Source: Kineococcus endophyticus
GTDB lineage: Bacteria; Actinomycetota; Actinomycetes; Actinomycetales; Kineococcaceae
DNA length: 64,000 nt
Reading direction: 5' to 3'
Assembly (NCBI RefSeq): GCF_040796495.1
Contig: NZ_JBFNQN010000017.1
Location: forward strand, 1-64,000
Shown here: one piece after another, positions 35,436 to 45,178 of the stretch
Position numbering within the stretch: the first letter of the stretch is position 1
Layout of the letters: each line of letters opens with the position of its first letter
The notes under the pieces: model-generated
Told to the model about the DNA's origin: nothing
Databases searched by the model: none
The model's input: only the letters and a program-made list of their open reading frames with translations
Program-made: the position numbers and the translations under genes

Positions 35436-36239
35436 GTGTCCTCCACCCCTGCTGCCCGTGGCCCCGTCGCGTCCCCGACCGTCCACCAGGAGGTGTCCGT
35501 CGTGACCACCGCGCTGGTCGTCGCCGTCGACGGACCGTCCGGCAGCGGGAAGTCGAGCGTCAGCCGCGCCGCCGCCGCCGCGCTGCGCGTCGCGTTCCTC
35601 GACACCGGGGCGATGTACCGCGCCGTCACGTGGGCCGTGCTCGAGGCCGGGGTCGACCTGTCCGACGCCGCGGCCGTCGCCGCCCACGTGCGGACGGTCG
35701 CCCTCGTCGTGGGGACGGACCCGCAGGCGCCGACCGTGGCGGCCGTGGTGGACGGCGCCGAGGTCGACCTCACCGAGGCCGTGCGGACGGACCGGGTGAC
35801 GGCGAACGTCAGCGCCGTGGCGGCCGTGCAGGCCGTCCGCCAGGACCTCGTGCTGCGCCAGCGCACCCTCATCGAGGCCGCCTGCGTCGACCCCGAGCCC
35901 GGCCGCGAGCCGGGGATCGTCGCCGAGGGCCGGGACATCACCACGGTCGTCGCGCCCGACGCCGACGTCCGCATCCTGCTGACGGCCGACGAGTCAGTCC
36001 GCCTCGCCCGCCGCGCCCGGCAGGACCTCGGGACGGCGGACACCGACGCCCTGGAGGCGACCCGGCGCGGCATCGTCGAGCGCGACCGCGTGGACTCCCG
36101 GACGACGGCCTTCACGTCGGCCGCCGACGGGGTCGTCACCGTGGACTCGACCGCGCTGGACTTCGAGGGGACCGTCGCGGCCGTGCTCGAGGTCGTCGAG
36201 CGCCAGGCGCGTGCGGACCGGACGGGGGGTCCCGCGTGA
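35436..36239 (+). CDS. cmk: cytidylate kinase
   Basis: CMP/dCMP kinase of 267 residues (from the first start). The P-loop is DGPSGSGKSSVSRAAA, followed by FLDTGAMYRAVTW (nucleotide-binding) and the late RDITTVVAPDADVRILLTA and DRVDS motifs. It supplies CDP for nucleotide and lipid synthesis. Two starts compete: GTG 35436, placed 6 bases after a TAACCT box, and GTG 35502, which has AGGAGGT 7 bases upstream and begins VTTALVVAVDGPSGSGKSS. The shorter form matches the usual family N terminus better. Order rluB..cmk-der is conserved in actinomycetes. Confidence 0.93.
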   Translation: MSSTPAARGPVASPTVHQEVSVVTTALVVAVDGPSGSGKSSVSRAAAAALRVAFLDTGAMYRAVTWAVLEAGVDLSDAAAVAAHVRTVALVVGTDPQAPTVAAVVDGAEVDLTEAVRTDRVTANVSAVAAVQAVRQDLVLRQRTLIEAACVDPEPGREPGIVAEGRDITTVVAPDADVRILLTADESVRLARRARQDLGTADTDALEATRRGIVERDRVDSRTTAFTSAADGVVTVDSTALDFEGTVAAVLEVVERQARADRTGGPA

Positions 36240-37000
36240 AGCTGCGTCCCCACGCCGCCCCCGCCGGCGGTTCCCTCCCGGGCGAGCCGTTCGCCTGGAC
36301 CCGCGGGGTCGGCAAGGTCCTCGCGCACGGCGTGTGGAACTCCCGCGTCCTGGGCGCGGAGAACGTGCCGCGGACCGGCCCGGTCCTCTTCGCCGCCAAC
36401 CACGCCTCGATCATGGACGGGCCGCTGCTGTTCGGCGTCACCCCCAGGCCGGCGCACTTCCTCGTCAAGAGCGAGATGTTCACGGGGTCCGCGCTCAACC
36501 GGTTCGTGGGCTGGTCGCTGCTGCAGGCCGGGCAGGTCCCCATCGACCGCACCCGCGGTGACCGCGACGCCCTGCAGTCGGTGCTCGCGGTCCTCGCCGC
36601 CGGCGGCGCGGCGGGCGTGTTCCCCGAGGGCACCCGCGGGCGGGGCGACGCGGCGAGCGTGCGGTCCGGCATCGCCTGGATCGCGCTGCAGTCCGGTGCG
36701 CCCGTCGTCCCCGTGGCGTGCCTCGGCGCGCACCTGCCCGGTGAACCGCGCCGGTCCGTCCCGCCCGTGCGGCGCCGGCTGACGTTCTGCTTCGGCGAAC
36801 CCTTCACGGTCGTCAAGGAACCCGGCGTCCCCGGCCGGGTCGCCCTCGCCGCCGCCGTCGAACAGGTGCGCGTCAAGCTCTCCGGTCACGTGCTGGACTC
36901 CCTGCAGCGCACCGGTGTCCAACTTCCCGATGACGACGCCGCCGACGAGCTCGGGCTCGGCGAGATGGCGTCCGACGACGTGCCAGGAGGCACCCGGTGA
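36236..37000 (+). CDS. 1-acyl-glycerol-3-phosphate acyltransferase (PlsC family)
   Basis: A 254-residue PlsC-type acyltransferase that adds an acyl chain to lysophosphatidate or a related acceptor at the membrane. The HxxxxD motif appears in [12 protein letters not shown], motif II around [13 protein letters not shown], and motif III as [15 protein letters not shown]. It is coupled to cmk and der by 4-base overlaps. The cmk-plsC-der order is common in high-GC Gram-positives. Confidence 0.9.
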   Translation: MKLRPHAAPAGGSLPGEPFAWTRGVGKVLAHGVWNSRVLGAENVPRTGPVLFAANHASIMDGPLLFGVTPRPAHFLVKSEMFTGSALNRFVGWSLLQAGQVPIDRTRGDRDALQSVLAVLAAGGAAGVFPEGTRGRGDAASVRSGIAWIALQSGAPVVPVACLGAHLPGEPRRSVPPVRRRLTFCFGEPFTVVKEPGVPGRVALAAAVEQVRVKLSGHVLDSLQRTGVQLPDDDAADELGLGEMASDDVPGGTR

Positions 37001-38499
37001 CCCCCACCGACGACCCGCAGGAACCCTTCGAGACCCACGAGGCCGCACCCGCGGACGAGCTGGACGAGAACGTCGGGCAGGCGCTGCGCGTCGGCCTCGA
37101 CGAGTACGACCTGTCCGAGGAGGACGTCGCCCTCCTCGACGCCGACGGGATGCCGCTGGAGGACGAGGAACCCGCCGGGCCGCTGCCCGTGCTGGCCGTC
37201 GTCGGCCGCCCGAACGTGGGCAAGTCGACGCTCGTGAACCGCATCATCGGCCGCCGCGAGGCCGTCGTGGAGGACGTCCCCGGCGTCACCCGCGACCGCG
37301 TCGCGTACCCCGCGAACTGGGCCGGCCGCGACTTCACGCTCGTCGACACCGGCGGCTGGGAGGCCAAGGCCGAGGGGCTGAACCTCGCCGTCGCCGACCA
37401 GGCCGAGCTGGCCATCGAACTGGCCGACGCGGTCCTGTTCGTCGTGGACGGCACCGTCGGTGCCACCGCGAGCGACGAGCACGTCGTCCGGCTGCTGCGC
37501 CGTTCGGGTCGTCCCGTGGTGCTCGTGGCCAACAAGGTCGACGGACCGCGCCAGGAGTCCGACGCGGCCGCGCTGTGGTCCCTGGGCCTGGGCGAGCCGT
37601 ACCCCGTCTCGGCCCTGCACGGGCGCGGCACGGGCGACGTCCTCGACGCCGCCGTGAAGGTCCTGCCCGCGGTCTCGGCCGTCGGTGGCGGGTACGCCCA
37701 GCAGGGTGGCCCCCGTCGCGTGGCGCTGCTGGGCCGCCCGAACGTCGGCAAGAGCTCGATGCTCAACAAGCTGGCCGGGTCCGAACGGGTGGTCGTGCAC
37801 CCCACCGCGGGGACGACGCGCGACCCGGTCGACGAGCTCATCGAGCTCGGCGGCCGCACCTGGCGCTTCGTCGACACCGCGGGCATCCGGCGCCGAGTGC
37901 ACCTCACCAAGGGCGCCGACTTCTACGCCTCGCTGCGCACGCAGACGGCGCTGGAGAAGGCCGAGGTGGCCGTGGTCCTCGTCGACGCCAGCGTCCCGAT
38001 CGCCGAGCAGGACATCCGGATCATCTCGACCGTCGTGGAGTCCGGTCGCGCGGTCGTCGTGGCCTACAACAAGTGGGACCTCACCGACGAGGAGCGCCGG
38101 CACTACCTCGAGCGCGAGATCGAGAAGGAGCTCGTCCAGATCCCCTGGGCCCCCCGGGTGAACGTGTCGGCCCAGACGGGCCGGCACATGGAGAAGCTCG
38201 TCCCGGCGATCGACACGGCGCTGGAGTCCTGGGAGACCCGCATCCCCACGGGGCGCCTCAACGCCTTCCTCGGGCAGATCGTGGCCGCGCACCCGCACCC
38301 CGTGCGGGGCGGCAAGCAGCCGCGCATCCTCTTCGGCACGCAGGCCTCCACCCGGCCGCCGCGCTTCGTCGTGTTCGCCAGCGGGTTCCTCGAGGCCGGC
38401 TACCGCCGGTTCATCGAGCGCCGGCTGCGCGAGGAGTTCGGCTTCACCGGCACGCCGATCGAGCTGAGCGTGCGGGTGCGGGAGAAGCGCAAGCGATGA
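36997..38499 (+). CDS. der: ribosome biogenesis GTPase Der
   Basis: A double-GTPase of 500 residues needed for 50S subunit assembly. After an acidic N-terminal extension of about 60 residues come two G domains, each with its P-loop: [14 protein letters not shown] near residue 69 and [14 protein letters not shown] near 245. Each is followed by DTGGWE/DTAGIR (G3) and NKVD/NKWD (G4). The C-terminal KH-like domain ends at VREKRKR. It is the last protein gene of the block before tRNA-Pro. Confidence 0.96.
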   Translation: MTPTDDPQEPFETHEAAPADELDENVGQALRVGLDEYDLSEEDVALLDADGMPLEDEEPAGPLPVLAVVGRPNVGKSTLVNRIIGRREAVVEDVPGVTRDRVAYPANWAGRDFTLVDTGGWEAKAEGLNLAVADQAELAIELADAVLFVVDGTVGATASDEHVVRLLRRSGRPVVLVANKVDGPRQESDAAALWSLGLGEPYPVSALHGRGTGDVLDAAVKVLPAVSAVGGGYAQQGGPRRVALLGRPNVGKSSMLNKLAGSERVVVHPTAGTTRDPVDELIELGGRTWRFVDTAGIRRRVHLTKGADFYASLRTQTALEKAEVAVVLVDASVPIAEQDIRIISTVVESGRAVVVAYNKWDLTDEERRHYLEREIEKELVQIPWAPRVNVSAQTGRHMEKLVPAIDTALESWETRIPTGRLNAFLGQIVAAHPHPVRGGKQPRILFGTQASTRPPRFVVFASGFLEAGYRRFIERRLREEFGFTGTPIELSVRVREKRKR

Positions 38500-38541
38500 G
38501 GTAAGGTTCTACCCGGCTCGCTCGTTGAGGGCGGGTCGATT

Positions 38542-38615
<74 letters not shown>

Positions 38616-38624
38616 CCGGATCGC

Positions 38625-38660
38625 AGAGCGGGTGTCCACCGACAGGTGGGCACCCGCTCT
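38625..38660 (+). terminator. hairpin terminator after tRNA-Pro
   Basis: AGAGCGGGTG (38625-38634) pairs perfectly with CACCCGCTCT (38651-38660). CCACC and GGTGG extend the stem to a GACA loop. The stem of about 16 pairs is followed by TCTCGTT, a weak U tract. It lies 10 bases after the tRNA. Confidence 0.8.
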
Positions 38661-38694
38661 TCTCGTTCCCGCCGCCCTCCCGCGGCGCAAGGCC

Positions 38695-39261
38695 TCAGCC
38701 CGCCGCGCGCAGCGGCCACCACGGCGGCACGAGGTGGGCGAAGGCCTCGAGGAACGCCTCGGGGTCGCGCTCGTCCTGGGCGAGCCACACCGACACGGCA
38801 CCGACCGTCCCCTCGGAGACGAACCGGGCCGCGAGGTCGACGTCGCGGACGGGGGAGTGCAGGACACCGCGCTCGGACAGCAGCAGGATCGAGGCGCGGA
38901 AGTGCTCCGCCAGCAGCGTGCGCAGCGTCCCGTCCGCCGGGCTGGCGAGGCTGCGCAGGTAGACGGCCCGGTGCCGTTCCAGGTGGTCCAGCACCTCCCG
39001 GGTGACGGCGGCGACCGCCCGGGACCAGTCGCGGTCGGCCGGACCCTCCAGGTGGCGCTGCCGGGCGTCGTCGAGCTCGTCGCGCAGGACGGCCCGCAGC
39101 AGGGTCGAGGGGGAGTCGCTGTGCTCGTAGAACGTGGAGCGGTGCACGCCTGCGGCGCGGGCGATCTCACTCACCGAGAGGGTCTCCGGCGCCTTGTCCG
39201 CCGCCAGCTCCAGCACCGCCGCCGAGAGGCGTTCGAGGCTCCGTTGCGCCCTCGCATCCAT
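38695..39261 (-). CDS. TetR family transcriptional regulator
   Basis: A 188-residue one-component repressor. The N-terminal helix-turn-helix reads LSVSEIARAAGVHRSTFYEH (about residues 28-47). The C-terminal ligand domain is alpha-helical with a PPWWPLRAA end. The target is not evident; the nearest gene on the same strand is the YnfA-type membrane protein gene upstream. The ligand is unknown. Confidence 0.9.
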   Translation of the reverse strand: MDARAQRSLERLSAAVLELAADKAPETLSVSEIARAAGVHRSTFYEHSDSPSTLLRAVLRDELDDARQRHLEGPADRDWSRAVAAVTREVLDHLERHRAVYLRSLASPADGTLRTLLAEHFRASILLLSERGVLHSPVRDVDLAARFVSEGTVGAVSVWLAQDERDPEAFLEAFAHLVPPWWPLRAAG

Positions 39262-39303
39262 GGCCGGTGACCCTACCCTCGCGCGGAGAGGCCCTCGGAC
39301 CGC

Positions 39304-39642
39304 TCAGGCCCCGGACCGCGGCGCGTACATGATCATCCCCATGCCGGCGAGGCAGACGAGCGCTCCCGCGACGTCCCAGCGGTCCGGTCGGTACCCGTCG
39401 ACGACGGCGCCCCAGACCAGCGAGCCGGCGACGAACACCCCGCCGTAGGCCGCCAGGATCCGCCCGAAGGACGCGTCCGGCTGCAGCGTGGCGACGACGC
39501 CGTACAGCCCGAGCGCGACGACCCCCGCCCCGACCCACAGCAGGCCCCGGTGCTCGCGCAGACCCTGCCAGACGAGCCACGCCCCGCCGATCTCCAACAG
39601 CGCCGCCAGGAGGAAGAGCACGACGGAGCGCAGCACGTCCAC
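39304..39642 (-). CDS. YnfA/UPF0060 family small membrane protein
   Basis: A 112-residue protein with four hydrophobic segments ([75 protein letters not shown]). The features match the YnfA/UPF0060 family, a relative of the small multidrug resistance transporters. It starts 2 bases after the stop of the glycerol-dehydrogenase-like gene, so the two are cotranscribed. A transport role is inferred from the family. Confidence 0.87.
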   Translation of the reverse strand: MDVLRSVVLFLLAALLEIGGAWLVWQGLREHRGLLWVGAGVVALGLYGVVATLQPDASFGRILAAYGGVFVAGSLVWGAVVDGYRPDRWDVAGALVCLAGMGMIMYAPRSGA

Positions 39643-39644
39643 GG

Positions 39645-40811
39645 TCAGTGCGGTGCGACGTGGCGGACGGGGGCGGGCAGGCCGGCCTCGGCGCGCACCC
39701 GGGTGGAGAAGCGCTCGACCGACCGCAGCGCGGCGACCACGTCGTCGGCGCGGACGGGGAACGGCATGCTGTGGATCGTCTCGCCCGGCACCGTCGCGGC
39801 CTGCGCGACCGCCCGCAGCACGTCCACGTCGTCGACGCCCAGGCCCACCTCGGTCAGGGTGTTCGGCAGCCCCACCCGGGTCGTGAACTCGACGAAGTCG
39901 CGGATCTCGCTCGTCGGGGCGCCCTCCAGCACGAGCTGCGTCACCGACCCGAGGTTCACCTTCTGCCCGTGCGCGAGGCCGTGCGCCTGCGGGGCCGCCG
40001 TCAGCCCGTTGTGGACGGCGTGGGCGGCGGCCAGGCCACCGGACTCGAACCCGAGCCCGGACAGCAGCGTGTTGGCCTCGACGACCTTCTCCACGGCCGG
40101 GGTCACCAGGTGGTCGCGGACGGCGTCCAGGGCGGGCAACGCGTTGTCCCACAGCACGTCCCACGACAGGCGCGCGAGCGCGGTGCCGGCCAGGGTCGGC
40201 GCGCCGCCGGCCATCGTCGTCGACCCCGAGGCAGCGGTCGCGCGCGCCTCCAGCCACGTCGCGAGCGCGTCGCCGACCCCCGCTGCGAGCAGGGCCGCCG
40301 GGGCGTTCGCGACGACCTGGGTGTCGACGAGCACGAGGTCGGGGTTGCGGGGGAAGAACCGGTACTCCTCGAACGCGCCGTCGGCGGTGTAGACGACGGC
40401 GAGGGCCGACGTGGGCGCGTCGGTCGAGGCCACCGTCGGCACGCTGGCCCAGCGGATGCCCGCCAGGTGCCCCGCGGCCTTGACGGAGTCCAGCGTGCTG
40501 CCGCCGCCCACCCCGACGAGGACGTCGGCGCCGAGCTCGCGGACGACGCCGACGAGGCGGTCGATCGTGGCTGCCGTCGCCAGGCCGCGGAAGACGTCGC
40601 GGTGCACCGGCAGCCCGGCGCCCTGCACCGAGGCCGTCACGTCGTGGCCCACGAGCCCCCACACCACGTCGTCGGCGACGAGGACGGGCGTGGAGCCCAG
40701 GTCGGCGAGGTGCCCGCCGAGGCGGGCGAGGGCGCCGGGGCCCTGCACGTAGCGGCCCGGGCTGAGGAGGCTGCGCACGCGCGGGGCGGGTGGGGTGGTC
40801 GGCTCGGACAC
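39645..40811 (-). CDS. iron-containing alcohol/glycerol dehydrogenase (GldA-like)
   Basis: A 388-residue enzyme of the group III (metal-dependent) alcohol dehydrogenase family, closest in pattern to glycerol dehydrogenase. NAD-binding [20 protein letters not shown] and [13 protein letters not shown] are present, as are the metal ligands Asp (in [11 protein letters not shown]) and His (in [10 protein letters not shown] and HGLAHGQKV). It would oxidise glycerol or a similar polyol to a ketone with NAD. GTG 40811 is preceded by GGAGGA. It is divergent from the ABC importer operon. Confidence 0.88.
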   Translation of the reverse strand: MSEPTTPPAPRVRSLLSPGRYVQGPGALARLGGHLADLGSTPVLVADDVVWGLVGHDVTASVQGAGLPVHRDVFRGLATAATIDRLVGVVRELGADVLVGVGGGSTLDSVKAAGHLAGIRWASVPTVASTDAPTSALAVVYTADGAFEEYRFFPRNPDLVLVDTQVVANAPAALLAAGVGDALATWLEARATAASGSTTMAGGAPTLAGTALARLSWDVLWDNALPALDAVRDHLVTPAVEKVVEANTLLSGLGFESGGLAAAHAVHNGLTAAPQAHGLAHGQKVNLGSVTQLVLEGAPTSEIRDFVEFTTRVGLPNTLTEVGLGVDDVDVLRAVAQAATVPGETIHSMPFPVRADDVVAALRSVERFSTRVRAEAGLPAPVRHVAPH

Positions 40812-40895
40812 GGATCCTCCTCGATCGCACGGTCTGGGACTGCGGAGCCTAGGCGCACCGCTCGGGGCCTCGCAGTCCCGGGGCCGGGCGCTGAG

Positions 40896-40901
40896 TAGGG
40901 T
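40896..40901 (+). promoter_or_regulatory. -10 box for ABC importer operon
   Basis: TAGGGT is 6 bases before ATG 40908, so the first importer gene is probably leaderless. Confidence 0.5.
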
Positions 40902-40907
40902 CACCGC

Positions 40908-41750
40908 ATGTCCAGCGAGCCGCCGTCCGACGGTCCCTTCGTGGCCGTCAACGACGCCTGCAAGACCTACGGGACGGGGCCGGACGCCGTCCGGGCGCTC
41001 GCCCACGTCGACCTGCAGGTGCCGCGCGGGCGGTTCGTCAGCGTCATCGGGCCCTCGGGCTGCGGCAAGTCGACCCTGCTGCGGCTCATCGCCGGCCTGG
41101 AGGCCCCCGACGCCGGGAACGTCCGGATCTGCGGGCGCACGACGGACGAGGCCCGCGCGGCCAAGGTGCTCGGCTTCGTCCCGCAGGTCCCGGCCCTGCT
41201 GCCCTGGCTCGACGTCCTGGGCAACGTCCGCGTCCTGGAGAAGGTGAACCGTTCGGCGAGCCGGAGCGAGGCCCGGCGGGGGCTGGCGTCCGACCCCGTC
41301 GCGCTGCTGACCCGGCTGGGCCTGGGCGACGTGCTGACCCGCCGCCCCGGGCAGCTGTCGGGCGGGATGCAGCAACGGACGGCGCTCGCGCGCGCCTTCG
41401 CGCTCGAACCCGACGTCCTCCTCATGGACGAGCCGTTCTCCGCCCTCGACGAGTTCACCCGCGAGTCCGCCCAGCTGCAGCTGCTCGACGTCTGGCAGGA
41501 ACTGCGGACGACGGTCGTGTTCGTCACGCACTCCATCGCCGAGGCCGTGCTCCTGTCGGACACCGTGGTCGTCATGGCCGCGGCCCCGGGGCGTGTCGCC
41601 GGCGTCGTGGACGTCGACCTGGACCGCCCGCGCCACCACGGCCAGCTCGACACGGCCGCGATGCACGAGCACGAGCACCGCGTGCGCGCACTGCTGGAGA
41701 CGGCGTGGGACCCGGTGTCCGGAACCCCCACGGGCCGGGAGGTGGCGTGA
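40908..41750 (+). CDS. NitT/TauT-type ABC importer ATPase
   Basis: The 280-residue ATPase of a nitrate/sulfonate/taurine-type importer. Walker A is GPSGCGKSTLLRL, the Q-loop VPQVPALLPW, the signature LSGGMQQR, Walker B VLLMDEPFSALDEFTRE, and the H-loop VTHSIAEAV. A C-terminal segment of about 50 residues follows the core. It is coupled by a GTGA overlap to the permease gene. Confidence 0.93.
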   Translation: MSSEPPSDGPFVAVNDACKTYGTGPDAVRALAHVDLQVPRGRFVSVIGPSGCGKSTLLRLIAGLEAPDAGNVRICGRTTDEARAAKVLGFVPQVPALLPWLDVLGNVRVLEKVNRSASRSEARRGLASDPVALLTRLGLGDVLTRRPGQLSGGMQQRTALARAFALEPDVLLMDEPFSALDEFTRESAQLQLLDVWQELRTTVVFVTHSIAEAVLLSDTVVVMAAAPGRVAGVVDVDLDRPRHHGQLDTAAMHEHEHRVRALLETAWDPVSGTPTGREVA

Positions 41751-42520
41751 GGGGAGTGGCCCGGATCGTGCACCCGCGGACCTGGCTGCCCGCGGTGGTG
41801 GCGGTCGTGGTCGTCGGGCTGCTGTGGACCTGGGTGGCGCGGGACAACCCGTACGTGCTGCCGACGCTGTCCAGCGTGGGCCGGCAGTTCCTCGAGCAGC
41901 CGGAGCTCTACCTCGCGAACGCGTGGACCACGCTGCAGGAGGCGCTGCTCGGGCTGGCCGCCGGCACCGTCTGCGCGGTGCTGCTCGCGGTCCTCGTGGG
42001 CGAGTCCGGCCTCGTCCGGCGCGGGGTCACCCCGCTGGCGGTCGTCCTCAACGTCACGCCCGTCGTGGCGATCGCTCCCGCTCTGGTCGTCGCCTTCGGG
42101 TTCGGCCTGACGCCGAAGGTCATCGTGACCGGGCTCATCACGTTCTTCCCCGTCCTCATGAACACCGTGACGGGGTTGCGGTCGGTGGACCGGCACGTGC
42201 TGCAGGTGTTCCGCACCGTGGACGCCTCCCGCCTCGACGTCCTCGTCCGGCTGCGGTTCCCCAGCGCCCTGCCGTACGTGTTCGCCGCGCTGCGCGTGGT
42301 CTTCCCGCTCTCCCTCGTCGGGGCCGTCGTCGCGGAGTTCGCGGCCGCGGGGGCGCAGTCGGGCCTGGGAACCCTCATCAGCGTGGCCAGCTCGAACTCC
42401 CAGCTCGACCGCGTGTTCGCCGCCATCGCGTGCCTGGCGCTCATGGGGTCCCTCATGCTGCTGCTCGTCACGACCGTGGAACGCCGGGCCCTGGCCTGGC
42501 ACGAGTCCCAGAACCGCTGA
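41747..42520 (+). CDS. NitT/TauT-type ABC importer permease
   Basis: A 257-residue inner-membrane permease of the BPD transport family with about six hydrophobic segments. The EAA loop region (VFRTVDASRLDVLVRLRFPS) that contacts the ATPase is recognisable. Its partners lie on each side (ATPase upstream, binding protein downstream). Confidence 0.92.
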   Translation: MRGVARIVHPRTWLPAVVAVVVVGLLWTWVARDNPYVLPTLSSVGRQFLEQPELYLANAWTTLQEALLGLAAGTVCAVLLAVLVGESGLVRRGVTPLAVVLNVTPVVAIAPALVVAFGFGLTPKVIVTGLITFFPVLMNTVTGLRSVDRHVLQVFRTVDASRLDVLVRLRFPSALPYVFAALRVVFPLSLVGAVVAEFAAAGAQSGLGTLISVASSNSQLDRVFAAIACLALMGSLMLLLVTTVERRALAWHESQNR

Positions 42521-42557
42521 GAAACCCGCCCCGACCGAGAACCGCCCAGGAGCCGCC

Positions 42558-43652
42558 GTGAACACCACCCGCACCGCCCTCGCCGTCGGCGCGGCCGCCG
42601 TCCTGCTCCTGGCCGGCTGCAGCGGGTCGGCGACCGGACCCGACGGCGGGTCCACGCCCACCGGCACCCGCGGGTCGGCGGTCTCGGCGGAGCGGTGCCG
42701 GCAGAACGAGGCGGCCGGCAAGGTCACCTACGTCACGGGGTACCAGTTCCAGGCCTCGGCCAGCATCCTGGACCCGATCGCGGCCAAGGCCCTCGGGTAC
42801 TTCGACGACGTCTGCCTCGACGTCGACCTCCAGCCCGGGACGGGCGAGACGGCGCAGAACGCCCAGCTCGTCGCCGCGGGCACCGCGAAGATCTCCTCGA
42901 TCGCGGGCAACGGCGACGTCCTCGTCAACGTGTCCAACGGCGTCGACGTGCAGGCCGTCGCGATGTTCGGGCACGTGCCCGTGGCGACGCTCATGACCGA
43001 GCCCGACATCACCGACCTCAAGCAGCTCGAGGGCACCACGCTGGGGCAGAAGGGCGCGCTGCCGGTGACGATCGAGGCGATGCTGCGCACGGCCGGCGTC
43101 GACGTCGCGAAGGTCAAGCAGGTCACCGTCGGGTTCGACCCCACCGTCCTCGTCCGCGGGCAGGTGCAGTCCCTCACGGGGTACAAGTCCAACGAACCCC
43201 TCACGCTCGCAGCCAAGGGCGAGAAGATCACCGAGTGGAACCCCGAGGACTACGGGGTCCCCGGCTCCATGGCGACGACCATCGTCAACCCGCAGTTCCT
43301 CGCCGAGCACCGCACCGCGGTCGAGGACTTCCTGCGCGCCCAGCTGCGCGCCTACTCCTACTGCGAGCAGCACGCCGACGAGTGCGTCGCGGACGCAGCC
43401 TCGCTCTCGCAGGCCGGGTACGACACCGCGCACAACGTGCAGGTGTGGCAGACGGAGACGAAGCTCGTCGACTCCTCGCTCCCGCAGGGGCAGGTGCTCG
43501 GGCAGATCGACGAGGCGTCGGCCCGCACCGAGGGGGAGTTCCTCGTGCAGATGGGCCAGATCCCCGCGGTGCCGGACCTGGCGGAGGTCGTCGTCCCGGA
43601 CCTGGTGCCTTCGTTGTACTCCCAGGGCCAGCTGGTCTGGCCGGTCCCGTGA
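42558..43652 (+). CDS. substrate-binding lipoprotein, NMT1/THI5-like
   Basis: A 364-residue solute-binding lipoprotein. The signal ends at the lipobox LLAGC (about residue 20). The mature part has the NMT1/THI5/SsuA-type fold pattern (TYVTGYQFQASASILDPIAA, KALGYFDDVCLDVDLQPG). The gene has AGGAGCC before GTG 42558. The neighbouring flavin monooxygenase suggests an organosulfur, organonitrogen or pyrimidine-like ligand, but the ligand cannot be read from sequence. Confidence 0.9.
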   Translation: MNTTRTALAVGAAAVLLLAGCSGSATGPDGGSTPTGTRGSAVSAERCRQNEAAGKVTYVTGYQFQASASILDPIAAKALGYFDDVCLDVDLQPGTGETAQNAQLVAAGTAKISSIAGNGDVLVNVSNGVDVQAVAMFGHVPVATLMTEPDITDLKQLEGTTLGQKGALPVTIEAMLRTAGVDVAKVKQVTVGFDPTVLVRGQVQSLTGYKSNEPLTLAAKGEKITEWNPEDYGVPGSMATTIVNPQFLAEHRTAVEDFLRAQLRAYSYCEQHADECVADAASLSQAGYDTAHNVQVWQTETKLVDSSLPQGQVLGQIDEASARTEGEFLVQMGQIPAVPDLAEVVVPDLVPSLYSQGQLVWPVP

Positions 43653-43668
43653 GGAGAGGTCGCGAACG

Positions 43669-45072
43669 GTGAAGCAGCTGAAGCTCGGACTGTTCGAGAA
43701 CGTCGCCGCGAACGTCGGGGGCACCGTGACGTGGCGCCACGAGGACGACCAGCGGCACCGCTTCGACGACCTCCGGTACTGGCGGGACCTCGGGGAGGTG
43801 CTGGAGGACGCCGGGTTCGACTTCCTCTTCCTGGGCGACGCCTGGGGGTGGGCGGAGATCGACGGTGTCCGGCCGCCCGTCGCCACGCAGGAGAGCCTGG
43901 ACCTGCCCCGGCTGGACCCCGTGGTCGTCGCCTCGGCGCTGCTGTCCACCACGAGGAACCTCGGGCTGGTGGTGACCGGGTCCGTCCTGGTCGAACCCCC
44001 CTACGCGTTCGTGCGCCGGATGGCGACCCTGGACCACCTGTCCGGTGGCCGGCTCGGCTGGAACATCGTCACGACCGGGACCGCGGAGACCGCCGTGCGG
44101 GCCTTCGGCATGGACATGGTCGCCCACGACGAGCGGTACGCCATGGCCGAGGAGTTCCTCGAGGTGGCCTACGCGTACTGGGAGGGCGCCTGGGAGCCGG
44201 ACGCGCTCACGAGGGACAAGCGGGGACGGTTCGCCGATCCGGCCAAGGTGCACCCCGTGGAGCACGCGGGCCGGTTCTTCCGCTCCCAGGGGTACGGCAA
44301 CGCGCCCTACTCCCCGCAGGGCACACCCGTGCTGTTCCAGGCCGGCGCGTCCACCGCGGGGCGGCGGCTGGCGGGCCGCCACGGGGAGGCGGTCTTCATC
44401 GGCAGCGGTCCGGCGGCGGACCTGCGCCGGCACGCCTCCGCCGTTCGCGCCGAGGCGGTCGCGGCGGGACGGGCGGCCTCGGACGTGCAGGTGATGGCCG
44501 CCGTCTCCTGCGTCGTCGGCGCCAGCCCCGGTGACGCCCGGCGCCGCCACGCGTCGGTGCTGCGGTGCCAGACGCCGGAGGCGACGGTGGCGAGCTACGC
44601 GATGTTCACCGGGATCGACCTGTCGGCCCACCCCCCCGGGACCCCCATGGCCGACCTGCGCACCGAGTTGTCGCGCACGCAGCTCGAGCGCTTCGCGGGC
44701 CGGACGGTCGGGGACGTCCTGGACGCCTGGCGCACCCACGGCGTCGGGGCGCAGCCGATCGTGGGGACGGCGCAGGAGGTGGCGGACGAGATCTGCGCCC
44801 TGGCCGAGGGGGCCGACCTCGACGGCGTCCTGCTGTCCCCGGTCCTGCAACCCACCTCGACCCTCGAGTTCGTCGAGGAGGTGCTGCCCCTGCTGCGGGC
44901 CCGGGGGGTTCTCGCCGACGGGTACCGGGACGGGGAGACGCTGCGCGAACGCCTCACGGGATCGGGCTCGCCCGTCCTGCCCCGCACGCACCCCGCCGCC
45001 GCGCACCGCCACCCGCGTCCCGGCGCGTCCCCGACCCGGTCCGGTGAGCACGGAGGTGGGCGACGTGGCTGA
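43669..45072 (+). CDS. flavin-dependent monooxygenase, NtaA/SnaA/DszA family
   Basis: A luciferase-like (LLM) class monooxygenase of 467 residues in the NtaA/SnaA/DszA/SoxA branch. Family landmarks include GFDFLFLGDAWGW, TGSVLVEPPYAFVRRMATLD, LSGGRLGWNIVTTG and PVLFQAGASTAGRRLA. The enzyme uses FMNH2 and O2 and needs a separate flavin reductase, which is not encoded nearby. It is the last gene of the importer operon, so the imported compound is probably its substrate. The C-terminal tail after about residue 440 is basic and poorly conserved. Confidence 0.9.
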   Translation: MKQLKLGLFENVAANVGGTVTWRHEDDQRHRFDDLRYWRDLGEVLEDAGFDFLFLGDAWGWAEIDGVRPPVATQESLDLPRLDPVVVASALLSTTRNLGLVVTGSVLVEPPYAFVRRMATLDHLSGGRLGWNIVTTGTAETAVRAFGMDMVAHDERYAMAEEFLEVAYAYWEGAWEPDALTRDKRGRFADPAKVHPVEHAGRFFRSQGYGNAPYSPQGTPVLFQAGASTAGRRLAGRHGEAVFIGSGPAADLRRHASAVRAEAVAAGRAASDVQVMAAVSCVVGASPGDARRRHASVLRCQTPEATVASYAMFTGIDLSAHPPGTPMADLRTELSRTQLERFAGRTVGDVLDAWRTHGVGAQPIVGTAQEVADEICALAEGADLDGVLLSPVLQPTSTLEFVEEVLPLLRARGVLADGYRDGETLRERLTGSGSPVLPRTHPAAAHRHPRPGASPTRSGEHGGGRRG

Positions 45073-45110
45073 CCGGTGGCTGACCGGTGGCTGACCGGTG
45101 GCTGACCAGT
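45067..45110 (+). repeat. four 11-bp tandem repeats after monooxygenase gene
   Basis: Four copies of GGCTGACCGGT (the last with GACCAGT) run through the stop codon of the monooxygenase gene into the intergenic region before hrpA. A partial GGCTGGTCG follows. Confidence 0.88.
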
Positions 45111-45163
45111 GGCTGGTCGTGGGGCCACGCGAATCCCAGGGGCGGGCGGGGCTGGAGCGGACC

Positions 45164-45169
45164 TAGACT
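45164..45169 (+). promoter_or_regulatory. -10 box for hrpA
   Basis: TAGACT is 9 bases before the hrpA ATG, and no ribosome site is present. This is consistent with a leaderless or near-leaderless transcript. Confidence 0.45.
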
Positions 45170-45178
45170 CGGCGGGTC

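Noticed and set aside
35490-35500. A Shine-Dalgarno inside cmk taken as a separate downstream gene
   Set aside because: The GTG it serves is in frame with cmk, so it is an alternative start and not a new gene.
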